This document shows positions 1-6,382 of a stretch of 10,929 bases of DNA, piece after piece (positions within the stretch are counted from its first letter, which is position 1; the number at the start of each line of letters is the position of its first letter). The notes below the pieces were generated by a model that saw only the letters and a program-made list of their open reading frames with translations, had not been told where the DNA came from and made no database searches. The translations under genes were made by a program, and so were the position numbers. The stretch lies in contig JAGUYV010000383.1 in NCBI GenBank assembly GCA_020061125.1, forward strand, positions 1 through 10,929, read 5' to 3'. Source of the stretch: a bacterium. GTDB taxonomy: Bacteria; UBP15; UBA6099; DSWB01.

Positions 1-888
1 CCCGACGGCGCAAGCACGGAAAAACCCGTGCTGTTCATCACCTCGGACCCGCCCGGCGCGAGCGTGAGCATTGACGGGGAGAAAATCGAACAGCCGACGC
101 CGGTCCGCGTGTCCGTGGATCAGGCACAAGAAGCGGTCATCGAATTTTCCCTGCCCGGATACCTGACCAAGAGAACCACCGCCACCGTCAAACAGGACGG
201 CGAAACTCAAATCAGCGCAACGCTCCAGCCCGTGCCGGATCTTCTGGGCGGGTTCGAGGTCCGGTGCGCGCCCGCTTGCGACGACCTGCTGATTGACGGC
301 GCGCCCGCAGAGGGCGTCAAGCGCCCGTTCCGCACCGCGCGCGTCAACGCCTCGGCCGGGCAGCATACGCTCGAAGCCGTCAACGGCGTGAACACGCGCT
401 CACGAACCGCGTCCGTTGAGGAGAACAAACTCACCACAGTGGAATTCGTTTTCGGGGAACAATCCGCGGCCCCGGCTATGCCGGCAATCGCGCAGCCCGC
501 GCCGCAGGCATCATCACCCGGCGCGCCCCGCCAATCCCGCACGCCAGCCGCGCAGCCTGCGCCAAAGGCCAGAGTCGAAGTGGTGACCCCATCGGCTTCG
601 GCCAGCGGTCCGGTTTCCAAAACCGGCCCCACCGCCAGAAACACCGCGGACAGCCCCGCATTCGTGACCGTGGAAGCCACATCCGCGCAGGGCGCGGTGC
701 CCGGCTGCCGCGTCATGTTCTTCCAGGGCGGCCGTCTGGCCGCCACCGGCTCGTCCGGATCGCCCATCAAGCTCGAACCGGGATCCTACCAGCTCAAGGT
801 CTCTCGCGACGGATTCGCCCCGTACGAAACGCAGAAATACATCGCTTCGGGATCGCAATCCCTCACCGTATTCATTTCGGGCAAATAG
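1..888 (+). CDS. PEGA-repeat protein, 5' end outside the window
   Basis: The frame is open from the first base and stops at 886-888, giving 295 visible codons. A GTG at 28 is a possible start, but the frame continues upstream and the first repeat begins right there, so the gene is probably truncated by the window edge. Visible codons 10-76 form a typical PEGA repeat: SDPPGASVSIDG near its start and a LPGY turn later. Codons 83-150 form a second, divergent repeat (DDLLIDG, with two nearby cysteines). A Pro/Ala/Ser-rich linker covers about 156-220, and a third PEGA-like unit fills 221-295 (LEPGSYQLKVSRDGF). PEGA domains are small beta folds, usually extracytoplasmic, on surface-layer-like proteins and on the outer part of some Ser/Thr kinases. 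The next gene starts 13 bases later, so the two are probably cotranscribed. The N-terminus, and so any kinase or anchor, is not visible. Confidence 0.8.
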   Translation, partial: PDGASTEKPVLFITSDPPGASVSIDGEKIEQPTPVRVSVDQAQEAVIEFSLPGYLTKRTTATVKQDGETQISATLQPVPDLLGGFEVRCAPACDDLLIDGAPAEGVKRPFRTARVNASAGQHTLEAVNGVNTRSRTASVEENKLTTVEFVFGEQSAAPAMPAIAQPAPQASSPGAPRQSRTPAAQPAPKARVEVVTPSASASGPVSKTGPTARNTADSPAFVTVEATSAQGAVPGCRVMFFQGGRLAATGSSGSPIKLEPGSYQLKVSRDGFAPYETQKYIASGSQSLTVFISGK

Positions 889-892
889 GAGG
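887..892 (+). promoter_or_regulatory. Strong Shine-Dalgarno for a TTG start
   Basis: AGGAGG matches the full anti-Shine-Dalgarno core and lies 9 bases before TTG at 902. It overlaps the TAG stop of the upstream PEGA gene (886-888). No ATG or GTG lies at a suitable distance in the frame; the first in-frame ATG is at codon 90, deep inside the conserved domain. This site therefore decides the start and suggests translational coupling between the two genes. Confidence 0.75.
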
Positions 893-901
893 CACAATCG
901 T

Positions 902-2632
902 TTGGCCCGCGAAATCGTAGCACACAAATCGTACCAGACCATCGTGGGAAGCGCGCCCGCGAACGGCGCCGAGCCGGAAGGCGTGTACATCCTCGACACC
1001 AACGACACCGCCAACTTCTTCGGCCTGTTTGTAATTTACAACGGAGACCGCACCCGCGCGCAGTTCGCGGTCGAGCATCTGCGGCGGCGCTTCTCCGCGT
1101 ACTGCGATGTGTTCCAGAACCGGGACATCGCAAAACCCAGAGTGTTTTTTCAGGAACTTCTCACGGACATGCTGCGCGAGATGCAGAAAAACGGCATGGA
1201 GCCTGCGGACGGCGATTCCATGGCCGCAGTGCTGCTCAAAGAAGGCCGCGCCATTATCGGACGCCTGCGCAACTGCCCTATCTTTTATCTGCGCGACCAC
1301 AAGTACCGCAATGTGTTCCCGTCGGCGGGATCGGGTTCGGGCAAGCTCGAAGTCACTTCCGTGACCGTGTCCAACAACGACATGATTCTGCTCTGCTCGC
1401 AGGACATGGTGCGCCGCATCACCAAACAGGAATTGCGCAGCCTGATCCTGTCCAAGTCCGACCCGGACGAAGCGTGCGCGCGCATCACTGAACTGGCGAA
1501 CCGGTACGAGGAAGTCAAAGCCCCGCGCATCGTGCTCATGGGCTTGAAGCGCAACCGTGAAGAAAGCAAAGCGCTGTTGAACACGCGCAATATCGGGCTG
1601 CTGGCGGGCATCGCCCTGCTGATCCTGGGGCTGGTGTTCTGGCGCGAGATCAGCGGGTTCGTGCAGCACAGCCTCAAGTCTCGCATCGTGAGCAAAATAC
1701 AAAACATGTCCGAATCCCTGGGCGGCGGCGGCGACAAGCGGAGCGGAGCGGACAGCCCCATGTACGAATTCGAGACGCTGTTCGACGGCCTGGCCGTGCC
1801 CTACGACATCGCCGTGAGCCGCGACGAAGTCTACTTCGTGGTGGATGACAAGGAGTCCCAGATTATCCGCTTCGATCCCTCCGACAAAAAGATGACCCTG
1901 GTGGGCAACGGACTCGACCTTCAATTCCCCACGGGCATCGAAATCATCGGAAATAATCTGTACATCACGGATTTCAAATCCACCGCCAACCAGGTGCTGA
2001 TCATCAAAGCGGACGGAACCGTCGGCAAAACCATCAAGGCCGTGGACAAACCCGGCGTCGGCTCGCTGCGCAACCCCAAGGCCATCGCCGCGGATGCGGA
2101 TTCCAACATCTGGGTGGCGGACCGCACCAACAACCGCATTCTGAAATTCAACATGCACGGGGACTACATCGGGAAAGTGCAGTGCAGCGCGGCGTTTTCA
2201 TCGCCCAACGGTCTTGCCGCAGGGCCGGAGGGCCGCGTGTTCGCAACATTCAAGGACACCAACAATGTGGCGGTTATCGAAAAGAACGGCGCGCTCAAGG
2301 AGTTCAAGATCCACAGCGGCGAAGGCGCGAACGCCAGGCCGGTGACTTTTGACCAGCCCTCGGGCATCGCCGTGGACCGCAAGGGGTTCGTGTATGTCGC
2401 GGACCGGCAGAACAACCGCATTGTGGTGTCCGATCCGCGCGGCCGCGTGGACGCTATTCTGGACAAAAGCAGGAACAGAGATTTCGCCACCTACATGCCC
2501 TTTGGTTTGAAACTCGGCCCAAAAGGAAAATATCTATATATAGTCGGGAGCGCGGCGCTGTCCTATGACAGCACCTGCCAGTTCGAGGCCGACAAGTGCC
2601 GGGGCAAGATCTGGCGCATGCGCATTGAATGA
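902..2632 (+). CDS. Degenerate PP2C-like domain, TM helix and NHL beta-propeller
   Basis: This 576-residue protein starts at TTG. Residues 10-215 follow the PP2C (PPM) phosphatase order. FFGLF (39-43) stands where active enzymes have FFGVFDGHGG. GDSMAAVLL (104-112) matches the GSTA strand. GRLRNCPIFYL (120-130) replaces the GDSRAYL motif, MILLCSQDM (161-169) replaces LLLCSDGL, and KAPRIVLMG (206-214) replaces DNITVVVV. The metal-binding aspartates are thus missing at every recognisable site, so catalysis is unlikely. A basic stretch (KRNREESK) precedes one membrane helix at about 230-247, placing the PP2C domain in the cytoplasm. After a Gly-rich linker, residues 292-575 hold six NHL repeats, clearest as NPKAIAADADSNIWVADR and QPSGIAVDRKGFVYVADR. 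Cysteines 559 and 566 could form a disulfide in the periplasm. The inferred role is a non-enzymatic transmembrane sensor or scaffold. The NHL and TM calls are firm; the PP2C call rests on motif order. Confidence 0.78.
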   Translation: MAREIVAHKSYQTIVGSAPANGAEPEGVYILDTNDTANFFGLFVIYNGDRTRAQFAVEHLRRRFSAYCDVFQNRDIAKPRVFFQELLTDMLREMQKNGMEPADGDSMAAVLLKEGRAIIGRLRNCPIFYLRDHKYRNVFPSAGSGSGKLEVTSVTVSNNDMILLCSQDMVRRITKQELRSLILSKSDPDEACARITELANRYEEVKAPRIVLMGLKRNREESKALLNTRNIGLLAGIALLILGLVFWREISGFVQHSLKSRIVSKIQNMSESLGGGGDKRSGADSPMYEFETLFDGLAVPYDIAVSRDEVYFVVDDKESQIIRFDPSDKKMTLVGNGLDLQFPTGIEIIGNNLYITDFKSTANQVLIIKADGTVGKTIKAVDKPGVGSLRNPKAIAADADSNIWVADRTNNRILKFNMHGDYIGKVQCSAAFSSPNGLAAGPEGRVFATFKDTNNVAVIEKNGALKEFKIHSGEGANARPVTFDQPSGIAVDRKGFVYVADRQNNRIVVSDPRGRVDAILDKSRNRDFATYMPFGLKLGPKGKYLYIVGSAALSYDSTCQFEADKCRGKIWRMRIE

Positions 2633-2709
2633 CCGCGGGCGGCGCGCGCGCCGTCCCTTGAACCCGCCCGCCGCCACGCGGGCCGCATCAGAAGCAAAAG
2701 GAGAACCGG

Positions 2710-3333
2710 ATGTTACGCAACGCCAAAATCATAAGCGCACGAATCTTTGTGCCCGCGCTGGCCGCTTTGTGCATGTTCCTCGCGCCGCGCGCCTTCGCGC
2801 AGACCGCTTACGGAAACATGCAATCGCCGCAGGCCGCGGCCCCGGCCGCATCTTCCGAAGAATATGCGCGCATCGAAATGGCCTACACACAGGTCGTGAA
2901 ATACTACAACAAAAAACTGCCGGACAACGAAGCGCTGCGCATCGCGCGCTGCATCCTTTATTACTCGAATTACTACAAGCTGGACCCGCGCCTCGTGGTG
3001 GCGGTGATCGTGCAGGAATCGCGCTTCAACCCGTCGGCCGTGTCCCATGCGGGGGCGCAGGGTCTGGGGCAGCTCATGCCCGGCACCGCGCGCTATCTGG
3101 GCGTGTCCAATTCTTTCGATGTGCAGCAGAACATTTACGGCACCGTGCGCTATCTGCGCGAGCAGTACGACCGGTTCCAGAGCAACCCGAATGTGCTTGA
3201 TTACATGCTGGCCGCATACAACGCGGGGCCGGAGGCCGTGGCCAAATACAAAGGCGTGCCGCCCTACAAGGAAACGCGCAACTATGTGGTGCAGGTGAAA
3301 AAGCTCTACAAGTATTTCATGTACGGTTCATGA
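2710..3333 (+). CDS. Secreted lytic transglycosylase, SLT domain
   Basis: This 207-residue protein is predicted to cleave the MurNAc-GlcNAc bond of peptidoglycan in the periplasm, leaving 1,6-anhydro-MurNAc ends. Residues 1-30 form a Sec signal peptide: basic MLRNAK, a hydrophobic core, and cleavage after AFA at 30. C21 does not sit in a lipobox, so it is probably soluble. The Slt/MltC/MltE-type (GH23) domain covers about 90-207. It has the catalytic glutamate E103 in QESRFNP, the GAQGLGQLMPGTA motif, and AAYNAGP at 168-174. These motifs are intact, so activity is expected. AAGGAG at 2698-2703 lies 6 bases before the ATG. The gene starts 77 bases after the NHL gene and ends 18 bases before the HD-GYP gene. 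At this short length it resembles small cell-wall remodelling or machine-assembly transglycosylases rather than the large Slt70. The specific subfamily is not resolved. Confidence 0.92.
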   Translation: MLRNAKIISARIFVPALAALCMFLAPRAFAQTAYGNMQSPQAAAPAASSEEYARIEMAYTQVVKYYNKKLPDNEALRIARCILYYSNYYKLDPRLVVAVIVQESRFNPSAVSHAGAQGLGQLMPGTARYLGVSNSFDVQQNIYGTVRYLREQYDRFQSNPNVLDYMLAAYNAGPEAVAKYKGVPPYKETRNYVVQVKKLYKYFMYGS

Positions 3334-3351
3334 CGGGAGTAGCAGCATCGC

Positions 3352-5679
3352 ATGGATTTTGAACGCACCGAAGACGAACCCAGGCGCTACAGCTCGCGCG
3401 GCTTGAGGCTCAAGCTGCTGCTGTCCTTCAGCCTGCTCATCGTGGTAACCACGGCCATCATGTTCTGGCTCACCTATGACAGCACCAGCCGCCTGGCCGC
3501 GGACAAGGTGCGCCATCGCGTGGCCCTGCTCACCAATGTGTTCGCCATGCAGGTGAACCAGGAAATCGCGAGCGTAAAAGCCGGCGTGGAACTGCTGGCC
3601 GACGACAAGATGGCCATGGATCTGCATGCGAACAGTTCCTTGCCCAGGGACTATGCGTATGATTTCCTGCACAACATGGCTTTAGAAAATGCATATTTTC
3701 TGATCTACGACGCCAAAGGCCGCCTGATGTGCATCAACGCGGACCACGGCGCGCAATCCGCAAAAATCGAACGCATCGCACAGACTCTGGAAAAGATCCG
3801 GATCAGCAAGCGCAGCCGCACCTTCGTGTTCCGCGCGGCGCCACGGCGCGAGAACATCAACAAGCTGTACATCGCCACGCGGATTTTCGCAGATGACGGC
3901 GCCCTGCGCGGTTTTATCGTTCTCGAAAAGAAACTGGCCACGGCCCAATTCGGCAGCATCGTCCGGGACATGGACATCGGCGGCAACGGCATGGATGCCT
4001 ACCTTGTGGACGCCTCCGGCGTGATCCTGTCGCACCCGGACCCGAAACTGATTGGCGCCAATGTGTTCGGGCCGGGCATGCCCCTGGAATCCATGCGCGG
4101 GAAAAGCGCAGCCAAATCCCTGGCAATGCTGCCAGAAGAATTTGATTTCAAAATCGGGCGCGAGAAATTCCTGGGCGCGTCCATGCCCGTGAACACGGAG
4201 CTTGGCTGGAAGATTGTGCTCATTCAACCATACGACGAGATTGCCGCGGCCGTGGCGCGCATCGGGCAGAGGATCCTGTTCGTAGGCGCACTGGCGCTGG
4301 TCACGGCGTTCGGCCTGGCCCTGTACCGCGCGCACCGCGTGCTCATGCCCATCGGCGAGCTGCTGAACGCGGTGGACGAAATCAGCCGCGGCGAATACTC
4401 CAAGCGCGTCAAGGTGCGCCGCCGCGACGAAATCGGCTCCCTGGCCCTAGCCTTCAACCGCATGTCCGGCACCCTCGAAGAAAAAATCAACGCCCTGCAG
4501 GAAAGCCAGGCCCAGCTCCGAGAGGCGTTCCACCAGCTTCAAATTGACGCGCGCAAGCGCGAGGAAACCAATCAGCAACTGCGCCGAAAGGTCAGCGAAC
4601 TCACAAGCATCAGCGAAATCACCCAGGCCGTAAGCGCCAGCCTGGACCTGCAGACCGTGCTAGACACCATCGTGCGCACCATCAACGATGTGATGGGCTT
4701 CCGCTACTGCTCGATCAAACTGCTCGATGTCAAAAGCGGCACCCTGCTGGTGCGCGTGGCGTCCGGCCTGGGCGACGAATATGTGAACCGCCCGCCCACG
4801 GCCGTGGGCAAAGGCATCAGCGGCCGCGCGGTCCAGGAGCGCGCGCCCGTGATTATCGAAAGCATAGACACCGACGACAGCGTGGAACAGGCGCATGTGA
4901 TCCGCTCCATCGGCATCCGATCCATGGTCAGCTTCCCTCTCATTACCAAAAACTCGGTCATGGGCGTGCTGAACATCTATTCCGAGGAAGAACACACCTT
5001 CACCGAAGATGAAATGCGCATGCTGGCCATCCTGGCCATCCAGGCCGCGTCCGCCATCGAGAACGCCCGCCTGTTCGACGACCTGCGCGAGAGCTACCTC
5101 AACACCATCCAGGCGCTCTCCATGACCATTGACGCCAAGGACGCCTACACCCACGGCCACTCCAAGCGCGTGAGCGACATCTCGGTGCTTGTCGGCAATG
5201 AACTCAAAATGGACAACGGGCAGCTCGAACTGCTCAAATATGCGAGCGACCTTCACGACATCGGCAAGATCGGCATCCCCGAGCACATCATATCCAAGGA
5301 AGGCAAGCTCTCCGTTGACGAATACGAAATCGTGAAAACCCATCCGCTCGTGGGCGAAACCATCGTGGAGCCGGTGCCGTTCCTCAATGAAATCAAGGAT
5401 GTGATCCGCCACCACCACGAACGATACGACGGGTTCGGGTATCCCGACGGGCTGAAGGGCGACGACATCCCGCTCATGTCTCGCATCATCCTCATCGCCG
5501 ACGCTTACGACGCCATGACTTCCGACCGGCCGTACCGCCGCGCGCTGTCTCATGAAGCCGCGCTCAAGGAAATCGAAAAGCACTCGGGCACGCAGTTCGA
5601 CCCCGAGGTGGCCGCGGCGTTCATGCGCGTGTTCGGCAACAGGGATAAAGCGCAGGAAGTCATCAAACAAATGGTCTGA
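3352..5679 (+). CDS. dCache-HAMP-GAF-HD-GYP receptor, predicted c-di-GMP phosphodiesterase
   Basis: The 775 residues read as a one-piece membrane receptor. TM1 is at about 20-42. A 265-residue periplasmic region follows, with the Cache-type strand DAYLVDASGVILSHPD from 215. TM2 is at about 308-328, a HAMP linker at 328-383, a coiled coil to about 418, and a GAF domain at about 417-577. The C-terminal HD-GYP domain shows HGHSKRV (601-607), the metal-binding pair H635-D636 with K639 (LHDIGKIG), H664, H688-H689, GYP (696-698) and D717 (LIADAYDAM), followed by SDRPYRR. All signature residues are present, so it should hydrolyse cyclic di-GMP to pGpG or GMP in the cytoplasm. The signal is probably a small molecule bound by the dCache domain, and the GAF may bind a second ligand; neither ligand can be read from sequence. 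GGGAG at 3335-3339 lies 12 bases before the ATG. The gene follows the transglycosylase by 18 bases. Confidence 0.93.
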   Translation: MDFERTEDEPRRYSSRGLRLKLLLSFSLLIVVTTAIMFWLTYDSTSRLAADKVRHRVALLTNVFAMQVNQEIASVKAGVELLADDKMAMDLHANSSLPRDYAYDFLHNMALENAYFLIYDAKGRLMCINADHGAQSAKIERIAQTLEKIRISKRSRTFVFRAAPRRENINKLYIATRIFADDGALRGFIVLEKKLATAQFGSIVRDMDIGGNGMDAYLVDASGVILSHPDPKLIGANVFGPGMPLESMRGKSAAKSLAMLPEEFDFKIGREKFLGASMPVNTELGWKIVLIQPYDEIAAAVARIGQRILFVGALALVTAFGLALYRAHRVLMPIGELLNAVDEISRGEYSKRVKVRRRDEIGSLALAFNRMSGTLEEKINALQESQAQLREAFHQLQIDARKREETNQQLRRKVSELTSISEITQAVSASLDLQTVLDTIVRTINDVMGFRYCSIKLLDVKSGTLLVRVASGLGDEYVNRPPTAVGKGISGRAVQERAPVIIESIDTDDSVEQAHVIRSIGIRSMVSFPLITKNSVMGVLNIYSEEEHTFTEDEMRMLAILAIQAASAIENARLFDDLRESYLNTIQALSMTIDAKDAYTHGHSKRVSDISVLVGNELKMDNGQLELLKYASDLHDIGKIGIPEHIISKEGKLSVDEYEIVKTHPLVGETIVEPVPFLNEIKDVIRHHHERYDGFGYPDGLKGDDIPLMSRIILIADAYDAMTSDRPYRRALSHEAALKEIEKHSGTQFDPEVAAAFMRVFGNRDKAQEVIKQMV
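3684..3701. repeat. AT-rich inverted repeat inside the HD-GYP gene
   Basis: AGAAAAT (3684-3690) and ATTTTCT (3695-3701) are perfect inverted arms of 7 bases around GCAT. The surrounding gene is GC-rich, and the segment includes the rare TTA leucine codon at 3682-3684. The repeat encodes part of the periplasmic sensor domain. It could be chance, a weak hairpin in the mRNA or a protein-binding site; nothing favours a functional reading. Confidence 0.3.
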
Positions 5680-5714
5680 CCCGCAGAGGTCATGCCGCAT
5701 GGGGGCGTGACGCC

Positions 5715-6053
5715 ATGGACGATGGCAAACTGGGCCTCAACGCGCTCAACAATCTGCAGCGCGCAAAAGACATCAAGCGCGTTCACGACGCGGCGCGCAA
5801 GAACAAAAAGGAAAAACGGGAAACCGACGACGGGCGCGCGTTCACGGATTTCCTCGAGGAGAACGAAAAAGTCGTGGAGGGTTTCAACGACTTCGTTCCC
5901 GAGGAGCCGATGATTCAGGCGCCGTCCGGGAAAATGCTGGAACTTCTGGGTTCGGCCGCGGGGCCGCCTCTGGTTATCGAACCCCTGGAGGAAGCTCCGC
6001 CCGCGCAGGACAAGGACGGCGAAAAACCCGCAAAGGACAAGGGCGGAGAGTGA
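5715..6053 (+). CDS. Small charged hypothetical protein
   Basis: I do not recognise this 112-residue protein. Third codon positions are mostly G or C, as in its neighbours, which supports it as the true frame here over a second open frame at 5692-5913. No other start lies upstream in frame; GGGGG at 5701-5705 is a weak ribosome site 9 bases before the ATG. Residues 1-40 are rich in Lys/Arg and probably helical (RAKDIKRVHDAARKNKKEKR). Residues 42-65 are acidic with aromatic residues (FTDFLEENEKVVEGFNDF). The C-terminal third is Pro/Glu/Lys-rich and probably disordered. There is no signal peptide or membrane helix, so it is probably cytoplasmic. It starts 35 bases after the HD-GYP gene and its stop lies next to the acylphosphatase start, so the three are likely cotranscribed. 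A partner or adaptor role for the HD-GYP protein is only a guess from position. Confidence 0.65.
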   Translation: MDDGKLGLNALNNLQRAKDIKRVHDAARKNKKEKRETDDGRAFTDFLEENEKVVEGFNDFVPEEPMIQAPSGKMLELLGSAAGPPLVIEPLEEAPPAQDKDGEKPAKDKGGE

Positions 6054-6061
6054 CGCAAGCC

Positions 6062-6334
6062 ATGGCGGGCTTTCAAGCCATTGTGTCGGGCCGCGTGCAG
6101 GGCGTGGGATTCCGCTGGTTCGTGCAGCGCGCGGCCGAGCGCCTCGGAGTGCGCGGCACGGTGCGCAACCTGCCGGACGGCGCTGTGGAAGTCAACGCCG
6201 AAGCGAACCCCGCGGCGCTCGATGCGCTCATCGCCGAACTCAAAACCGGCCCCGGCATGTCACGCGTGGACTCCGTGGACTTAGTCTGGAGAAAAACAAA
6301 CCAGGGTTACAGGGACTTTCGAATCACCCGCTGA
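6062..6334 (+). CDS. acyP: Acylphosphatase
   Basis: The enzyme (EC 3.6.1.7) hydrolyses acyl phosphates, such as 1,3-bisphosphoglycerate, acetyl phosphate or carbamoyl phosphate, to carboxylate and phosphate in the cytoplasm. From ATG at 6062 the protein has 90 residues, the usual length for the family. It carries the full signature VSGRVQGVGFRWF (8-20), with catalytic R18, and GTVRNLPDG (32-40), with catalytic N36. The C-terminus YRDFRITR is also typical. A GTG at 6050 in the same frame would add four residues (MTQA) and overlap the stop of the previous gene by GTGA. I prefer ATG because GGAG at 6045-6048 is too close to that GTG, though it lies 13 bases from the ATG, which is long. Either start implies coupling to the small gene upstream. 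Its substrate and any link to signalling are unknown. Confidence 0.95.
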   Translation: MAGFQAIVSGRVQGVGFRWFVQRAAERLGVRGTVRNLPDGAVEVNAEANPAALDALIAELKTGPGMSRVDSVDLVWRKTNQGYRDFRITR

Positions 6335-6347
6335 CCCTGCAAAGCAT

Positions 6348-6367
6348 GGGCGCTCGTTGCCGCGCCC
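6348..6367 (+). other. Short GC hairpin next to a ribosome site
   Basis: GGGCGC (6348-6353) pairs with GCGCCC (6362-6367) around an 8-base loop, TCGTTGCC. The stem ends one base before AAGGGA (6369-6374), the probable Shine-Dalgarno of the gene at 6383. There is no T-run, so it is not a convincing terminator. It might tune translation or transcript stability, or be chance in GC-rich DNA. Confidence 0.3.
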
Positions 6368-6382
6368 GAAGGGATCTCCCGC

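Noticed and set aside
1721-1745. Run of GGC codons after the membrane helix of the NHL protein
   Set aside because: It simply encodes a four-glycine linker between the membrane helix and the propeller.
872-2158. Long open frame on the minus strand (428 codons) opposite the PP2C-NHL gene
   Set aside because: Its sequence is His/Val/Asp/Ala-rich with no domain, as expected for the mirror of G/C-ending codons, while the plus strand encodes clear NHL repeats.
2635-2671. Possible terminator stem between the NHL and transglycosylase genes
   Set aside because: Eight GC pairs can form around a 21-base loop, but no T-run follows and such pairings are common in GC-rich DNA.
2565-3200. Plus-strand open frame of 211 codons spanning the NHL/transglycosylase junction
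   Set aside because: It is Arg/Ala-rich, crosses the end of one well-supported gene and runs out of frame through the SLT domain.
4660-5700. Minus-strand open frame of 346 codons opposite the GAF/HD-GYP region
   Set aside because: The plus strand carries the complete GAF and HD-GYP signatures; the reverse reading is low-complexity His/Asp/Val and overlaps them fully.
5704-5714. Palindrome GGCGTGACGCC just before the small hypothetical gene
   Set aside because: The arms leave only one central base, so no RNA hairpin of that form is possible, and a single short site does not support an operator.
5692-5913. Alternative 73-codon frame before the acylphosphatase gene
   Set aside because: It is rich in Arg/Thr/Ser with poor third-position bias; its Shine-Dalgarno is only 2 bases from the ATG; the 112-codon frame reaches the next gene's start.
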